From NCBI GenBank assembly GCA_910580185.1, contig CAJTWC010000001.1:177497-241496 (forward strand): DNA of 64,000 nucleotides, given 5' to 3'. Both the position numbers and the translations under genes were made by a program. The notes below the pieces were generated by a model, which worked only from the letters and a program-made list of their open reading frames with translations, was not told the origin of the DNA and did no database searches. Positions 7,328 through 15,626 of the stretch are shown piece after piece. This DNA is from an uncultured Bacilli bacterium. GTDB taxonomy: Bacteria; Bacillota_I; Bacilli_A; RF39; UBA660. The number at the start of each line of letters is the position of its first letter. Position 1 is the stretch's first letter.

Positions 7328-7924
7328 ATGGATCAAACTTATGAAATAAAACTAAAAGAAACATTAAAAAAATACTGCTTAAAAAAAACTAACATTCATG
7401 CATATTGTTATTTTAATGGTCAAAAATTAAATTCAGATGATATATCAGCAGAGCATGTATACAAACAAGTATTTAAAGATGATACAGAAAAAAATAATGT
7501 ACTTAATCTTTCAAATATCCATTCTTTTGATGATATAGAACCTCTACATATTAGGTTGAAATTCATTAGAGCAAAAGAAATACTTCTTATATTATGTACA
7601 TCTACTCTAGAAGTACAAGAAGTACAAGAAGTACAAGAAGTACAAGAAGTACAAGAAGTACAAGAAATTTTTAACGAGTTATTCGATAAGATATTAAGGG
7701 ATGTATATATAAGTTATTTAACTAAAAAGGGAAATGAGGAAGATTTAGACAATGAATTAAATCGTATAATAGAAATTTTTAAAAATGGCAATAAGGAAAA
7801 TGAGAAAGATTTAGACAATGAATTTAATCGCATAATGGAAAATGCACTAAAAAATGGCAATTCAAATGAAGATTCTAACATTGGAGAATCTTCAGGCGGT
7901 TTTTCTAGAAAAAAAAGAATATAA
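7328..7924 (+). CDS. Hypothetical protein with a variable VQE repeat
   Basis: No family recognised for this 198-residue, charged, apparently cytoplasmic protein. Residues about 95-113 are a run of VQE triplets encoded by six exact copies of a 9-base unit (7610-7663); because the unit is a multiple of three, copy-number change would alter length without breaking the frame. After the repeat come two related acidic segments (DLDNELNRIIEIFKNGNKEN and DLDNEFNRIMENALKNGN), a degenerate internal duplication. Start ATG 7328 has only a weak ribosome site. It is convergent with comEC and shares a two-way terminator with it. Confidence 0.6.
   Translation: MDQTYEIKLKETLKKYCLKKTNIHAYCYFNGQKLNSDDISAEHVYKQVFKDDTEKNNVLNLSNIHSFDDIEPLHIRLKFIRAKEILLILCTSTLEVQEVQEVQEVQEVQEVQEIFNELFDKILRDVYISYLTKKGNEEDLDNELNRIIEIFKNGNKENEKDLDNEFNRIMENALKNGNSNEDSNIGESSGGFSRKKRI
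7610..7663 (+). repeat. Tandem repeat, six copies of GAAGTACAA
   Basis: Six identical 9-base units inside the 7328-7924 gene, encoding repeated E-V-Q. Perfect identity indicates recent expansion or active slippage. Confidence 0.95.
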
Positions 7925-7926
7925 AA

Positions 7927-7960
7927 AGAGAAACTAAAAATTCTCTTTTTTAGTTTCTCT
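7927..7960. terminator. Bidirectional terminator between the VQE-repeat gene and comEC
   Basis: A 14-bp perfect stem (AGAGAAACTAAAAA and its complement) with a 6-base loop and T runs on both strands. Confidence 0.85.
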
Positions 7961-7968
7961 AAATCTAT

Positions 7969-10014
7969 CTAAAAACGCCCTTGCATGCTAAAGCGTTCTA
8001 CAATAGTATATGGTTCACAAGTAAATTTGTTAACCATATTTTTCTTAAAAACAAACCTTATTGAACCGTAGGTATCAGTTCTAATTATATTTGTGTTTTT
8101 AAGAATATCCAACGTTTCATCATTAGGATGATGATATCTATTATTTAAACCTACCGATATTACTGAATATGTAGGATTAACTACATTTATAAATTCTTTA
8201 CTGCTACTTGTTTTAGAACCATGATGCCCTACTTTTAATATATCCACTTTTGGTAAATTATACTCGCTAATTATATTTTTTTCTATTTTTTTACTAGAAT
8301 CACCCATAAATAAAATACTATTGTTCCTAATATTAAAAAAAGTAACAATGCTATTATCATTTTCATTATCATATTCTTTTATATTTAAAAATTGTAATTT
8401 ATACTTATCTATATTCAATTCTTTAATACATGAATAATAATTTATATTCTTTTTATCTAATATTTCAATCAATTCTTTTTCTAAATCATTATATGATCCA
8501 CAATTAAATATTACATTTTCCACTTTGAAGTTTTCTACTAGATTAATTGCTTCTCCCATATGGTCATAATCGCCATGAGTTAGTATTAATGTATCTATTT
8601 CATTTATTCCAATGGAATTTAAATATGGTATCGTTTTATTTAAAGAAATAGAATAATTACTACCATATATACCACCAGTATCTATCATTATAGTCTTTCC
8701 ACGAGGAAGTATGATTATACTGCTATCACCTTGTCCAACGTCCAAAAAAGTAATTTCAGGATTAATTATCAAGTATTTAGAGTTTATATTTATAATTAAA
8801 ACAGATAAAAATAAAAATATATATTTTTTGTTAATCTTAATACTTAAAAATAAAGAAATATAATATATTAGTATAATTATTAAATTAGGTTTAGAAATTA
8901 CCAAATTAAACATATTTAATCCAGAAAAAATATTTATCACACTTTCCATACCACCTGTAATAATAAAGTAAAAAACATCTAAAAATGGAAATATAAAAGT
9001 TAATAATCCAAGTGGAAATATTATTATAGAAAAGATAGGAATAAATATTATATTAAATAGTGGTGTAAGTAAATTTATTTTAAAAAATGAATTAGCAATA
9101 ATGGGAATAGATGCAAGAAAACATACCAAAGAAGTTATCACTAACTTCTTAACATAGCTTTTATCTTTTAAAATATTTTTAGATAATAATATAAAAAACG
9201 TAATAACTATGGAAAATATAAAACCAATATTATATATAAAATAAGGATTATATAATATAAGAATAGAAAAGCAAAAAACAAGTAATTCTAAGTTATTATA
9301 GTTAAACTTCAATTTCATATTTATATATTTCAAAATCATAAATAAAAAACATCTTATTAATGATTCAGGATAATTAGTAATGAATAATAAAAATATTAAA
9401 AATGAAAATATAACTAAATTTTTAAATCTACTTTTTTTAAACAATAAATCAATAATAATCAAGAATAACGATAAGTGCATACCTGATATAGCAAGTAAAT
9501 GACTTATTCCAATATTTCTATAATTAGATAACAAATTATCTTCTATATCATTGGTATCACCAATAACAAAAGCCTTGATATATTTTTTACTTTGATAATT
9601 ATTAATATGCTTTATAATTCTATTTTTAATTTTATATAATATATCATTGTTATTTTTAATTAATTTCACAGTAGGATTACTAGATATCATAATAATTTTC
9701 TTAGATAATAAAAATTTATTATAATTAAATAAGTTAAAAACTGTATTATTAGGCGCTGGTTTAAACAAGCCATCAACATGAATAATATCACCATAATTAT
9801 ATTTTGCATCCTTATACAAAGTTATTCTATACTTTTTCTTATTCTTTACATCTATTACAGTTTTATCAGAATCGTGCTTTATATAAGTTATTTTTCCTAC
9901 TATTTTTTTATTTTCTTCTTTATATATATTATTATAAAAGCATATAGTCCTAAATAAATTAGCTAGTGAAATTATAAATACAAAAGTTAATATTATTTTC
10001 TTAAATTTAATCAT
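7969..10014 (-). CDS. comEC: DNA uptake channel ComEC/Rec2
   Basis: A 681-residue membrane protein that carries single-stranded DNA across the membrane during natural transformation. Layout: N-terminal OB-like segment, the Competence membrane domain (about 10 helices, with GISHLLAISGMHLSLFLII as the hallmark), and a C-terminal metallo-beta-lactamase domain with LTHGDYDHMGEA, MIDTGG and VGHHGSKTSS, thought to degrade the non-transported strand. Full length for the family. It overlaps comEA by four bases (ATGA), so both are translated together. The other uptake genes (comGA, comFA, pilus genes) are not in the window. Confidence 0.95.
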   Translation of the reverse strand: MIKFKKIILTFVFIISLANLFRTICFYNNIYKEENKKIVGKITYIKHDSDKTVIDVKNKKKYRITLYKDAKYNYGDIIHVDGLFKPAPNNTVFNLFNYNKFLLSKKIIMISSNPTVKLIKNNNDILYKIKNRIIKHINNYQSKKYIKAFVIGDTNDIEDNLLSNYRNIGISHLLAISGMHLSLFLIIIDLLFKKSRFKNLVIFSFLIFLLFITNYPESLIRCFLFMILKYINMKLKFNYNNLELLVFCFSILILYNPYFIYNIGFIFSIVITFFILLSKNILKDKSYVKKLVITSLVCFLASIPIIANSFFKINLLTPLFNIIFIPIFSIIIFPLGLLTFIFPFLDVFYFIITGGMESVINIFSGLNMFNLVISKPNLIIILIYYISLFLSIKINKKYIFLFLSVLIININSKYLIINPEITFLDVGQGDSSIIILPRGKTIMIDTGGIYGSNYSISLNKTIPYLNSIGINEIDTLILTHGDYDHMGEAINLVENFKVENVIFNCGSYNDLEKELIEILDKKNINYYSCIKELNIDKYKLQFLNIKEYDNENDNSIVTFFNIRNNSILFMGDSSKKIEKNIISEYNLPKVDILKVGHHGSKTSSSKEFINVVNPTYSVISVGLNNRYHHPNDETLDILKNTNIIRTDTYGSIRFVFKKNMVNKFTCEPYTIVERFSMQGRF

Positions 10015-10706
10015 AGACTTATGTTATCTTTTATTTTTTCATATAAAGCATCACCAATACCAGATACATTTTTAATATCTTCTAAAGTATTAAAATTACC
10101 GTTATCTTGTCTATAACTTATTATTGCATTTGCCTTAGATTCACCTACTCCCGAAAGAGTCATTAACTCTTCTTTAGTTGCTGTATTAATTGATACTTTA
10201 CCACTTACTATAACCTCATTATTACTTTTACTACTAGATTTTTTTATGCATGCATCATTATTAGCATCAGGACACACGCATTCGTTAGATGCACACGTAA
10301 TATTATTAGTGCTTCCATTCTTTTTGTTATAATTATATATTTCGTTTTTAGTATAAACTATAATATACATTTCATCAGCAACTTTTTTACTTAAATTAAT
10401 ATTAACCGTATTAGCATTATCAGATAATCCACCTGCTAAATTAATAGCATCTATTATTCTTTTTTCTTCTTCTATTTCATAAACTCCTGGTGCGTTTACC
10501 GCGCCCTTAACGTCTACAAAAACCGTTCCTTTCTTTTCTTCTTTATTACTTTCTTCTTTTTTTGAAACCAACACTTTGTTATTACTCTTAGTTGTAATAC
10601 TTTTATTATCATTATTATAATTATAAATATATACCCCTATAAATGATAAGATACCTACACTCAAAACAATAATATACTTCCAATTTTTTCTTAAGAAATA
10701 TTTCAT
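10011..10706 (-). CDS. comEA: DNA receptor ComEA
   Basis: A 231-residue membrane-anchored protein that binds double-stranded DNA at the cell surface for ComEC. One N-terminal helix (residues 12-28) is followed by a SLBB-like domain (VDVKGAVNAPGVYEI, IIDAINLAGGL) and a C-terminal pair of helix-hairpin-helix motifs (INTATKEELMTLSGVGESKA and GIGDALYEKIK). The linker between them is cysteine- and serine-rich. Start ATG 10706 follows GGAGG. Upstream lies the leader motif also found at the ORF6N genes and the 28.5 kb toxin candidate, which hints at shared control. Confidence 0.93.
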   Translation of the reverse strand: MKYFLRKNWKYIIVLSVGILSFIGVYIYNYNNDNKSITTKSNNKVLVSKKEESNKEEKKGTVFVDVKGAVNAPGVYEIEEEKRIIDAINLAGGLSDNANTVNINLSKKVADEMYIIVYTKNEIYNYNKKNGSTNNITCASNECVCPDANNDACIKKSSSKSNNEVIVSGKVSINTATKEELMTLSGVGESKANAIISYRQDNGNFNTLEDIKNVSGIGDALYEKIKDNISL

Positions 10707-10721
10707 TTTCTTTTCCTCCTT

Positions 10722-10762
10722 CTACTTAATTGTTAGATAAAAAAACGAAAATTCCACTAAAA
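10722..10762 (-). promoter_or_regulatory. Shared leader motif, copy 1 (comEA)
   Basis: Minus strand: T-run, AGTGGAATTTTCG, then CTAACAATTAAGTAG and the ribosome site. The same layout occurs at 28572-28613, 35061-35102, 62911-62948 and 63882-63924. No good -35 box is present, so it may be a special promoter or a regulator site. Confidence 0.45.
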
Positions 10763-10767
10763 AAATA

Positions 10768-10796
10768 AAAAAAAGTAAGAATCTTATTTAATTCTT
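10768..10796 (-). terminator. Terminator of the 10.8-kb hypothetical gene
   Basis: AAGAAT pairs with ATTCTT around an 8-base loop, followed by a run of eight T on the minus strand; it overlaps the stop codon. Confidence 0.6.
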
Positions 10797-11174
10797 GCTT
10801 TTTCCTAATAGTGGTTCTAATTCATCAATAAACCTTTGTTTATCATTAGCAGTACCATTTTCTGCTTTTTCTAATTGTTCTTTTAATATATTTATTTTCT
10901 TTTGTTCAAGCCAGGCTTTTTCATATAATTTTCTTCCTATAAATGGAATGTTAATAAGATAGTCCTTTGGTTTAATTATATTTTTTCTTTCCATTTTATT
11001 TATTAATTTTCTAACATCATCTAGCGCAAACACTGAAATCACTTGATTTTGTTCTCCAAGCAATTTATTACTTTCAATATTTATAGTTTTTCCTTTATCA
11101 ATTTTTATTGTCCTTTTAATTGCCTCTTTAGAATTAGGAGCTATAATAGATTTTAAAACTTTTTTCTCATTCAT
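10788..11174 (-). CDS. Hypothetical protein, 128 residues
   Basis: Not recognised. The protein is soluble and charged with no membrane segment or signal; the C-terminal 50 residues (WLEQKKINILKEQLEKAENG and after) should form a long helix or coiled coil. The ribosome site is GGAGG upstream of ATG 11174. It is the last of three same-strand genes of unknown function (with 11246-11785 and 11825-12418) between leuS and comEA; the neighbours are related membrane proteins, so this could be their soluble partner, which is only inference. Confidence 0.55.
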   Translation of the reverse strand: MNEKKVLKSIIAPNSKEAIKRTIKIDKGKTINIESNKLLGEQNQVISVFALDDVRKLINKMERKNIIKPKDYLINIPFIGRKLYEKAWLEQKKINILKEQLEKAENGTANDKQRFIDELEPLLGKSKN

Positions 11175-11245
11175 TATACAAAACCTCCATTTGCTATTTA
11201 TTATATATAATAAATATATAAAAAGAATAGCTTAGTACTATTCTC

Positions 11246-11785
11246 TTACTTACTATTTTTATTTTTTCTTCTACCACGTATTTTTATAATATCACTTACT
11301 TCATTAGTCAAGTCTGTAAATCCACCATCTGAATAATATAATCCACATTTATAAACATCATCTTTAATATATTCTTTTATATAAAAATTATTAAATTCAA
11401 AAGTTACGATAGTTTCTTTAGCGTTATCTTGGAATCCGGAAATAGATACATTAGCATCAATAAAATTTACATTTTCATTAGTCTTGTCCTTAAGTAATTC
11501 ACATATACTCAATAGCCTTAATTGTAAAAATTCATCTTTTATCACCCATATAATAAAACTAATACTTTCTTCTAAAAGAGGAAAAGCAGATACTGAAAGA
11601 GCAACTCCCCATTCAGAAATATTTTCATTATAATCAAATCGATTATTTAAAACAACATCTCCTATAAAAATAGCAGGAGCACATAGTATTACAGATTTTA
11701 ATGTTTTTTTTAATAAAAAATCATAAGAATTAAATTTAGATGCATCCCTATATAATTTATAAATGCTTCTTTTTCTTTTTTTCAT
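11246..11785 (-). CDS. Hypothetical membrane protein, paralogue of the next gene upstream
   Basis: A 179-residue protein with a basic N-terminus (MKKRKRSIYKLYRD), two hydrophobic segments around residues 28-75, a central helix containing LQLRLLSICELL, and a C-terminal segment CGLYYSDGGFTDLTNEVSDI followed by a basic tail RGRRKNKNSK. The neighbour at 11825-12418 has the same order of parts (LELLCNQLL, then YSYYLDGEYTDISEMVNNF and RRQKRKNNKK), so they are diverged duplicates. No known family is recognised. Probably inserted in the membrane with both ends cytoplasmic. Confidence 0.55.
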   Translation of the reverse strand: MKKRKRSIYKLYRDASKFNSYDFLLKKTLKSVILCAPAIFIGDVVLNNRFDYNENISEWGVALSVSAFPLLEESISFIIWVIKDEFLQLRLLSICELLKDKTNENVNFIDANVSISGFQDNAKETIVTFEFNNFYIKEYIKDDVYKCGLYYSDGGFTDLTNEVSDIIKIRGRRKNKNSK

Positions 11786-11824
11786 AAAAAGTCACCTTTC
11801 ATTACTCTTTTATATAAAATTTAT

Positions 11825-12418
11825 TTAATCCAAAAAGCCTTTAACATCCTTATAATCTTCTTTATAATTTTGATCATCGTAATTAGAATTTGTTTTTTTG
11901 TTATTTTTCCTTTTTTGACGCCTTGTTAAAACAAAATTATTAACCATCTCAGAAATATCAGTATACTCTCCATCTAAGTAATAAGAATATTTAGGTATAT
12001 TATTATCATCTGAAGCCTCAAGAATAAGTGATTCATCATTTAACGGGATTAAATTAACACCATCTTTAGAGTATATATCAGCACTTTTTAAATAATCTGA
12101 AGAGATTTTAATGCCATAACTCATTAACAATTGATTACATAATAACTCTAATTTAGCATTTGATACTGCAGTATCAAATGATTGTTTTACTTTAGAAACA
12201 ATTAAATAACCAAGTAAAACAGATACTATTTTAGATAATACATTTTCGACTTTTTCTAAATTTGTTATATCAAAATAATTCGTAACTGTTAAAACAGAAT
12301 TTGATATAAATAATACATTCCACGTTTTCTTAACTCTCTTCTTAAACTTAGTAGGTTTAAAATTGGCTTTTTTAATAGTTTTGGTTAATGTATTATTTTT
12401 TTGTAATTTTAATTCCAT
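11825..12418 (-). CDS. Hypothetical membrane protein, paralogue of 11246-11785
   Basis: A 197-residue protein: basic N-terminus, two hydrophobic segments (about residues 28-80), a helix with AKLELLCNQLLMSYG, the segment YSYYLDGEYTDISEMVNNFV shared in pattern with its paralogue, and a very basic then acidic tail. I start it at ATG 12418, which has AGAGGAAG upstream; an in-frame GTG at 12457 lies inside the promoter (TTGACA at 12466-12471, TATTAT at 12442-12447) and cannot be translated from that transcript. First gene of a likely three-gene unit of unknown role. Confidence 0.55.
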   Translation of the reverse strand: MELKLQKNNTLTKTIKKANFKPTKFKKRVKKTWNVLFISNSVLTVTNYFDITNLEKVENVLSKIVSVLLGYLIVSKVKQSFDTAVSNAKLELLCNQLLMSYGIKISSDYLKSADIYSKDGVNLIPLNDESLILEASDDNNIPKYSYYLDGEYTDISEMVNNFVLTRRQKRKNNKKTNSNYDDQNYKEDYKDVKGFLD

Positions 12419-12441
12419 TTTCTTCCTCTTTTCGCTTTGAT

Positions 12442-12471
12442 ATAATATCATACTCACATTTTAACTGTCAA
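12442..12471 (-). promoter_or_regulatory. Promoter of the three-gene hypothetical unit
   Basis: TTGACA (12466-12471), 18 bp, TATTAT (12442-12447). It begins right after the leuS terminator and decides the start of the gene downstream. Confidence 0.72.
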
Positions 12472-12485
12472 GTTATTCAATACGA

Positions 12486-12517
12486 AGAAAAAAGGAATAG
12501 TCCTAAACTATCCTTTT
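12486..12517 (-). terminator. leuS terminator
   Basis: Minus strand AAGGA-T-TAGT pairs with ACTA-TTCCTT (one bulge), followed by TTTTTT; the hairpin overlaps the leuS stop codon. Confidence 0.75.
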
Positions 12518-14925
12518 ACCACCACGTTTACTATTTTATTTTTAATTACGATTACCTTAACTACTTCTTTTCCTTCAGTATGTCTTTTAACATTTTCGCA
12601 AGATAAAGCTTTTTCTTTAATAACTTCTTCTGTATCATCTACTGATATAGTAATCGTTCCTCTCAATTTACCATTTACTTGAACTGCTATATCAAATTCA
12701 GTTTGAACAAGTTTTGCCTCATCATATACTGGCCATGCTTCGTAAGCAATTGTACCATCATGTCCTAGCATGCTCCATAACTCTTCGGTAATATGAGGAC
12801 ATATTGGATTTAACATTTTAACAAGGCCTTCCATGTATTCCTTAGGAATAACAGTTTCTTTATACATAGCATTAACAAGTACCATTAAGTGACTTATTGC
12901 CGTATTAAATGACAACTTTTCATAATCATTTGTAACGTTCTTAACGGTTTCATGATAAAGTCTTTCTAAGTTTTTGTTTTCACCCATTTCTTTTTGCTCT
13001 TCAGTATATAATCTCCATACTCTATCCAAGAACTTTTTAGCACCTTCAACACCAGATGTACTCCATGGTTTAGAAGCTTCAAGTGGTCCCATAAACATTT
13101 CGTATAATCTTAATGTATCTGCACCGTACTTTTCTACTATGTCACTTGGATTAACGACGAATTCTGGGAAACGTTTACCCATCTTTATTCCGTTTTCACC
13201 TAATATCATACCTTGGTGAACTAATTTTTTAAATGGTTCTTTAACTGGTGATAAGCCTTTATCATAAAGGTAATTATTCCATATTCTAGAATACATTAAG
13301 TGTCCAACAGCATGTTCTGGTCCACCAATATATAAATCAACTGGCATCCAGTGTTTTAACAACTCCCCGTTAGCGAACTCTTTATCGTTATGAGGATCAA
13401 TATATCTTAAGAAGTACCAACTAGATCCTGCTGAACCTGGCATAGTAGATGTTTCACGAACGCCTTTTTTACCATCTTTTTCATAATGTTTCCACTTTTC
13501 TGCGTTTTCTAAAGGAGCTTTACCATTATGCCCTTTATAATCTTCTAACTCAGGCAATACAAGTGGTAATTCATCATCAGGTAATAAATAATCCGTACCA
13601 TCTTCCATATGAACAACTGGTACTGGTTCTCCCCAATATCTTTGTCTTGCAAATATCCATTCTCTAAATCTATAGTTAGTCGTTCTTCTTGCAACACCCA
13701 ATTTTATTAATTTATCAGTGATAGCAACTTTTGCTTCTTCAACTGTTAAGCCAGTAAATTCTTCAGAATTAATAAGCTTGCATCCTTTGCCTAAATAATC
13801 CTGTTTTTCAAAAGCAGCTTCGCTTACATCTCTTCCATCAATTACTTGAATCATTGGAATTTTATGTTCTATAGCATACTCAAAGTCTCTTTGGTCGTGA
13901 CTTGGTACCGCCATAACAGCTCCAGTACCATAATTTCCTAAAACAAAGTCTCCTAAAAATACTGGTACTTTCTTACCATTAACCGGATTTATTGCTTCTA
14001 TTCCCTTTAAAATACATCCTGACTTACCTTTATTAAGTTCGGTTCTATCCATGTCAGATTTCTTAAGTGTTTCGTCAATATATTTTTGTGCTTCTTCTTT
14101 ATTTTCTACCCTTGGCATTAATTCTTTAATTAACTGTCCGTCTGGAGCGATAACCATAAATGTAATACCATAAATAGTTTCTATACAAGTTGTGTAAATA
14201 GAAAACTTACCTCCACCTACTACGTCAAAGTCTACTTCAACACCAGTAGATTTACCTATCCAGTTTCTTTGCATTTCTTTAGTAGATGCTGGCCAGTCTA
14301 TTTCATCTAAGCCTTCTAAAAGTCTTTCGGCAAACTTAGGTTGATCGATACATAGCTGCTTCATGTTTTTTCTTATAACCGGATATCCACCACGTTCTGA
14401 TTTACCATCAATTACTTCGTCGTTAGATAAAACGGTTCCTAATTCTTCACACCAGTTAACTGGCATATCAATGTATTTTGCATAACCATCTTTATATAAC
14501 TGTTTAAATATCCATTGTGTCCATTTATAGTATGATGGATCTGATGTAGAAATCACTCTATCCCAGTCATAATCAAATCCTAATTCTTTTAATTGACTTG
14601 TAAAATACGCAACGTTTTTTTCTGTAAAACCATTTGGATGATTACCAGTTTGAACGGCATATTGCTCTGCTGGAAGACCAAACGAATCATATCCCATTGG
14701 GTGTAAAACATTATAACCTTGCATTCTTTTCATACGTGATACAATGTCAGTTGCTGTATATCCTTCAGGATGACCTGCATGAAGACCTACTCCTGATGGG
14801 TACGGAAACATATCAAGTGCATAAAACTTAGGTTTTGAAAAATCCCATACATCAGTTTTAAAAGTCTTGTTATCCTCCCAATATTTTTGCCATTTCTTTT
14901 CTATTTTTCTAAAATTATATTCCAT
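12508..14925 (-). CDS. leuS: Leucyl-tRNA synthetase
   Basis: An 805-residue class I synthetase that charges tRNA-Leu. The HIGH signature is HAGHPEGYTATD near residue 48; the editing (CP1) domain follows with the TGAVMAVPSHDQRDFE motif; the KMSKS position reads KMGKRFPEFVVNPSDIV, a known bacterial variant; the anticodon-binding and C-terminal domains are complete. It overlaps the upstream membrane-protein gene (TAATG) and both are transcribed behind a leucine T-box leader, so expression rises when uncharged tRNA-Leu accumulates. Confidence 0.97.
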   Translation of the reverse strand: MEYNFRKIEKKWQKYWEDNKTFKTDVWDFSKPKFYALDMFPYPSGVGLHAGHPEGYTATDIVSRMKRMQGYNVLHPMGYDSFGLPAEQYAVQTGNHPNGFTEKNVAYFTSQLKELGFDYDWDRVISTSDPSYYKWTQWIFKQLYKDGYAKYIDMPVNWCEELGTVLSNDEVIDGKSERGGYPVIRKNMKQLCIDQPKFAERLLEGLDEIDWPASTKEMQRNWIGKSTGVEVDFDVVGGGKFSIYTTCIETIYGITFMVIAPDGQLIKELMPRVENKEEAQKYIDETLKKSDMDRTELNKGKSGCILKGIEAINPVNGKKVPVFLGDFVLGNYGTGAVMAVPSHDQRDFEYAIEHKIPMIQVIDGRDVSEAAFEKQDYLGKGCKLINSEEFTGLTVEEAKVAITDKLIKLGVARRTTNYRFREWIFARQRYWGEPVPVVHMEDGTDYLLPDDELPLVLPELEDYKGHNGKAPLENAEKWKHYEKDGKKGVRETSTMPGSAGSSWYFLRYIDPHNDKEFANGELLKHWMPVDLYIGGPEHAVGHLMYSRIWNNYLYDKGLSPVKEPFKKLVHQGMILGENGIKMGKRFPEFVVNPSDIVEKYGADTLRLYEMFMGPLEASKPWSTSGVEGAKKFLDRVWRLYTEEQKEMGENKNLERLYHETVKNVTNDYEKLSFNTAISHLMVLVNAMYKETVIPKEYMEGLVKMLNPICPHITEELWSMLGHDGTIAYEAWPVYDEAKLVQTEFDIAVQVNGKLRGTITISVDDTEEVIKEKALSCENVKRHTEGKEVVKVIVIKNKIVNVVVKG

Positions 14926-15281
14926 TATCTTTCACTCTCCTTTTTATAATACATTGCAACCAAATGATATACTCCCGCAAATAGTGGAAATATAAGTATG
15001 AATGCAATTAATAATCTTATGTATACGTTATCTACGAATCTTGTTACGGTAAAGATAGCTGCTATAATAAATGAATCACAGAGCATCAGAGTTTTAAAAA
15101 CTCTTTTATATCCAAGTCCTACAATATCAACATTATATTTGATCACTAAATATTTTATATTAACTGGCATTTTACTTCTATTAAACTTCTTTATCTTTTT
15201 AAAAGAAAATAAATAAGTACCAAAATAAACTATCAAAAACACTCCAATAAATTCTAATACTATTTTAGCCTGTTCTACCAT
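14925..15281 (-). CDS. Small membrane protein between the T-box and leuS
   Basis: Not recognised by name. The 118-residue protein has an N-terminal helix (about residues 7-25), a basic middle (FKKIKKFNRSKMPVN, VKYNVDIVGLGYKRVFK) and two C-terminal helices. It is the first gene of the T-box-controlled transcript, with its stop codon overlapping the leuS start, so it is made in step with leucyl-tRNA synthetase. This may only mean it shares a promoter; no link to leucine metabolism can be read from the sequence. Confidence 0.65.
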   Translation of the reverse strand: MVEQAKIVLEFIGVFLIVYFGTYLFSFKKIKKFNRSKMPVNIKYLVIKYNVDIVGLGYKRVFKTLMLCDSFIIAAIFTVTRFVDNVYIRLLIAFILIFPLFAGVYHLVAMYYKKESER

Positions 15282-15295
15282 AACTATCCTCCTAT

Positions 15296-15545
15296 TAAAA
15301 AATGTCCATCCTAACTAAAGGATGAACATAAAGTCCACGGTACCACCTTAATTTATACATATTATGTATACACTTAAAAACCTATAACGTGGTAAGCCGT
15401 ATTATATTACTGTTATTTCACATAATAACTCCGAAGCTAGTTCACTTAGCATACTTTGTTTATTTTCACCAACCATAAACTCTCTTTAAAAGTATAATCT
15501 AACTTAATACTCTTCATCAACGTTTTGATAATAATAGTATATTAT
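15296..15545 (-). ncRNA. Leucine T-box leader of the leuS operon
   Basis: The conserved T-box (AAGGTGGTACCGTGGACTT, 15331-15349) is followed by the terminator hairpin GTTCATCCT/AGGATGGAC with a T-run (15295-15325). Stem I near the 5' end has the AGAGAG and GGTGAAA landmarks, and the specifier position GAA-CTA-G (15438-15440) reads CTA, a leucine codon, in agreement with the leuS gene downstream. The only other content of the 15282-15626 gap is the region after the BspA-like gene upstream. Confidence 0.9.
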
Positions 15546-15626
15546 ATTTACTAATTTAAATCAAGCTTATTTTTAGTACGAAAATATAACTTTTAAATAA
15601 TAGCAAATTAAGACTTTAATATAAAA

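Noticed and set aside
8000..10000. Numerous plus- and minus-strand ORFs of 60-130 codons overlapping conserved genes
   Set aside because: They lie antisense to well-supported genes, lack ribosome sites and show the composition of complementary strands of coding DNA.
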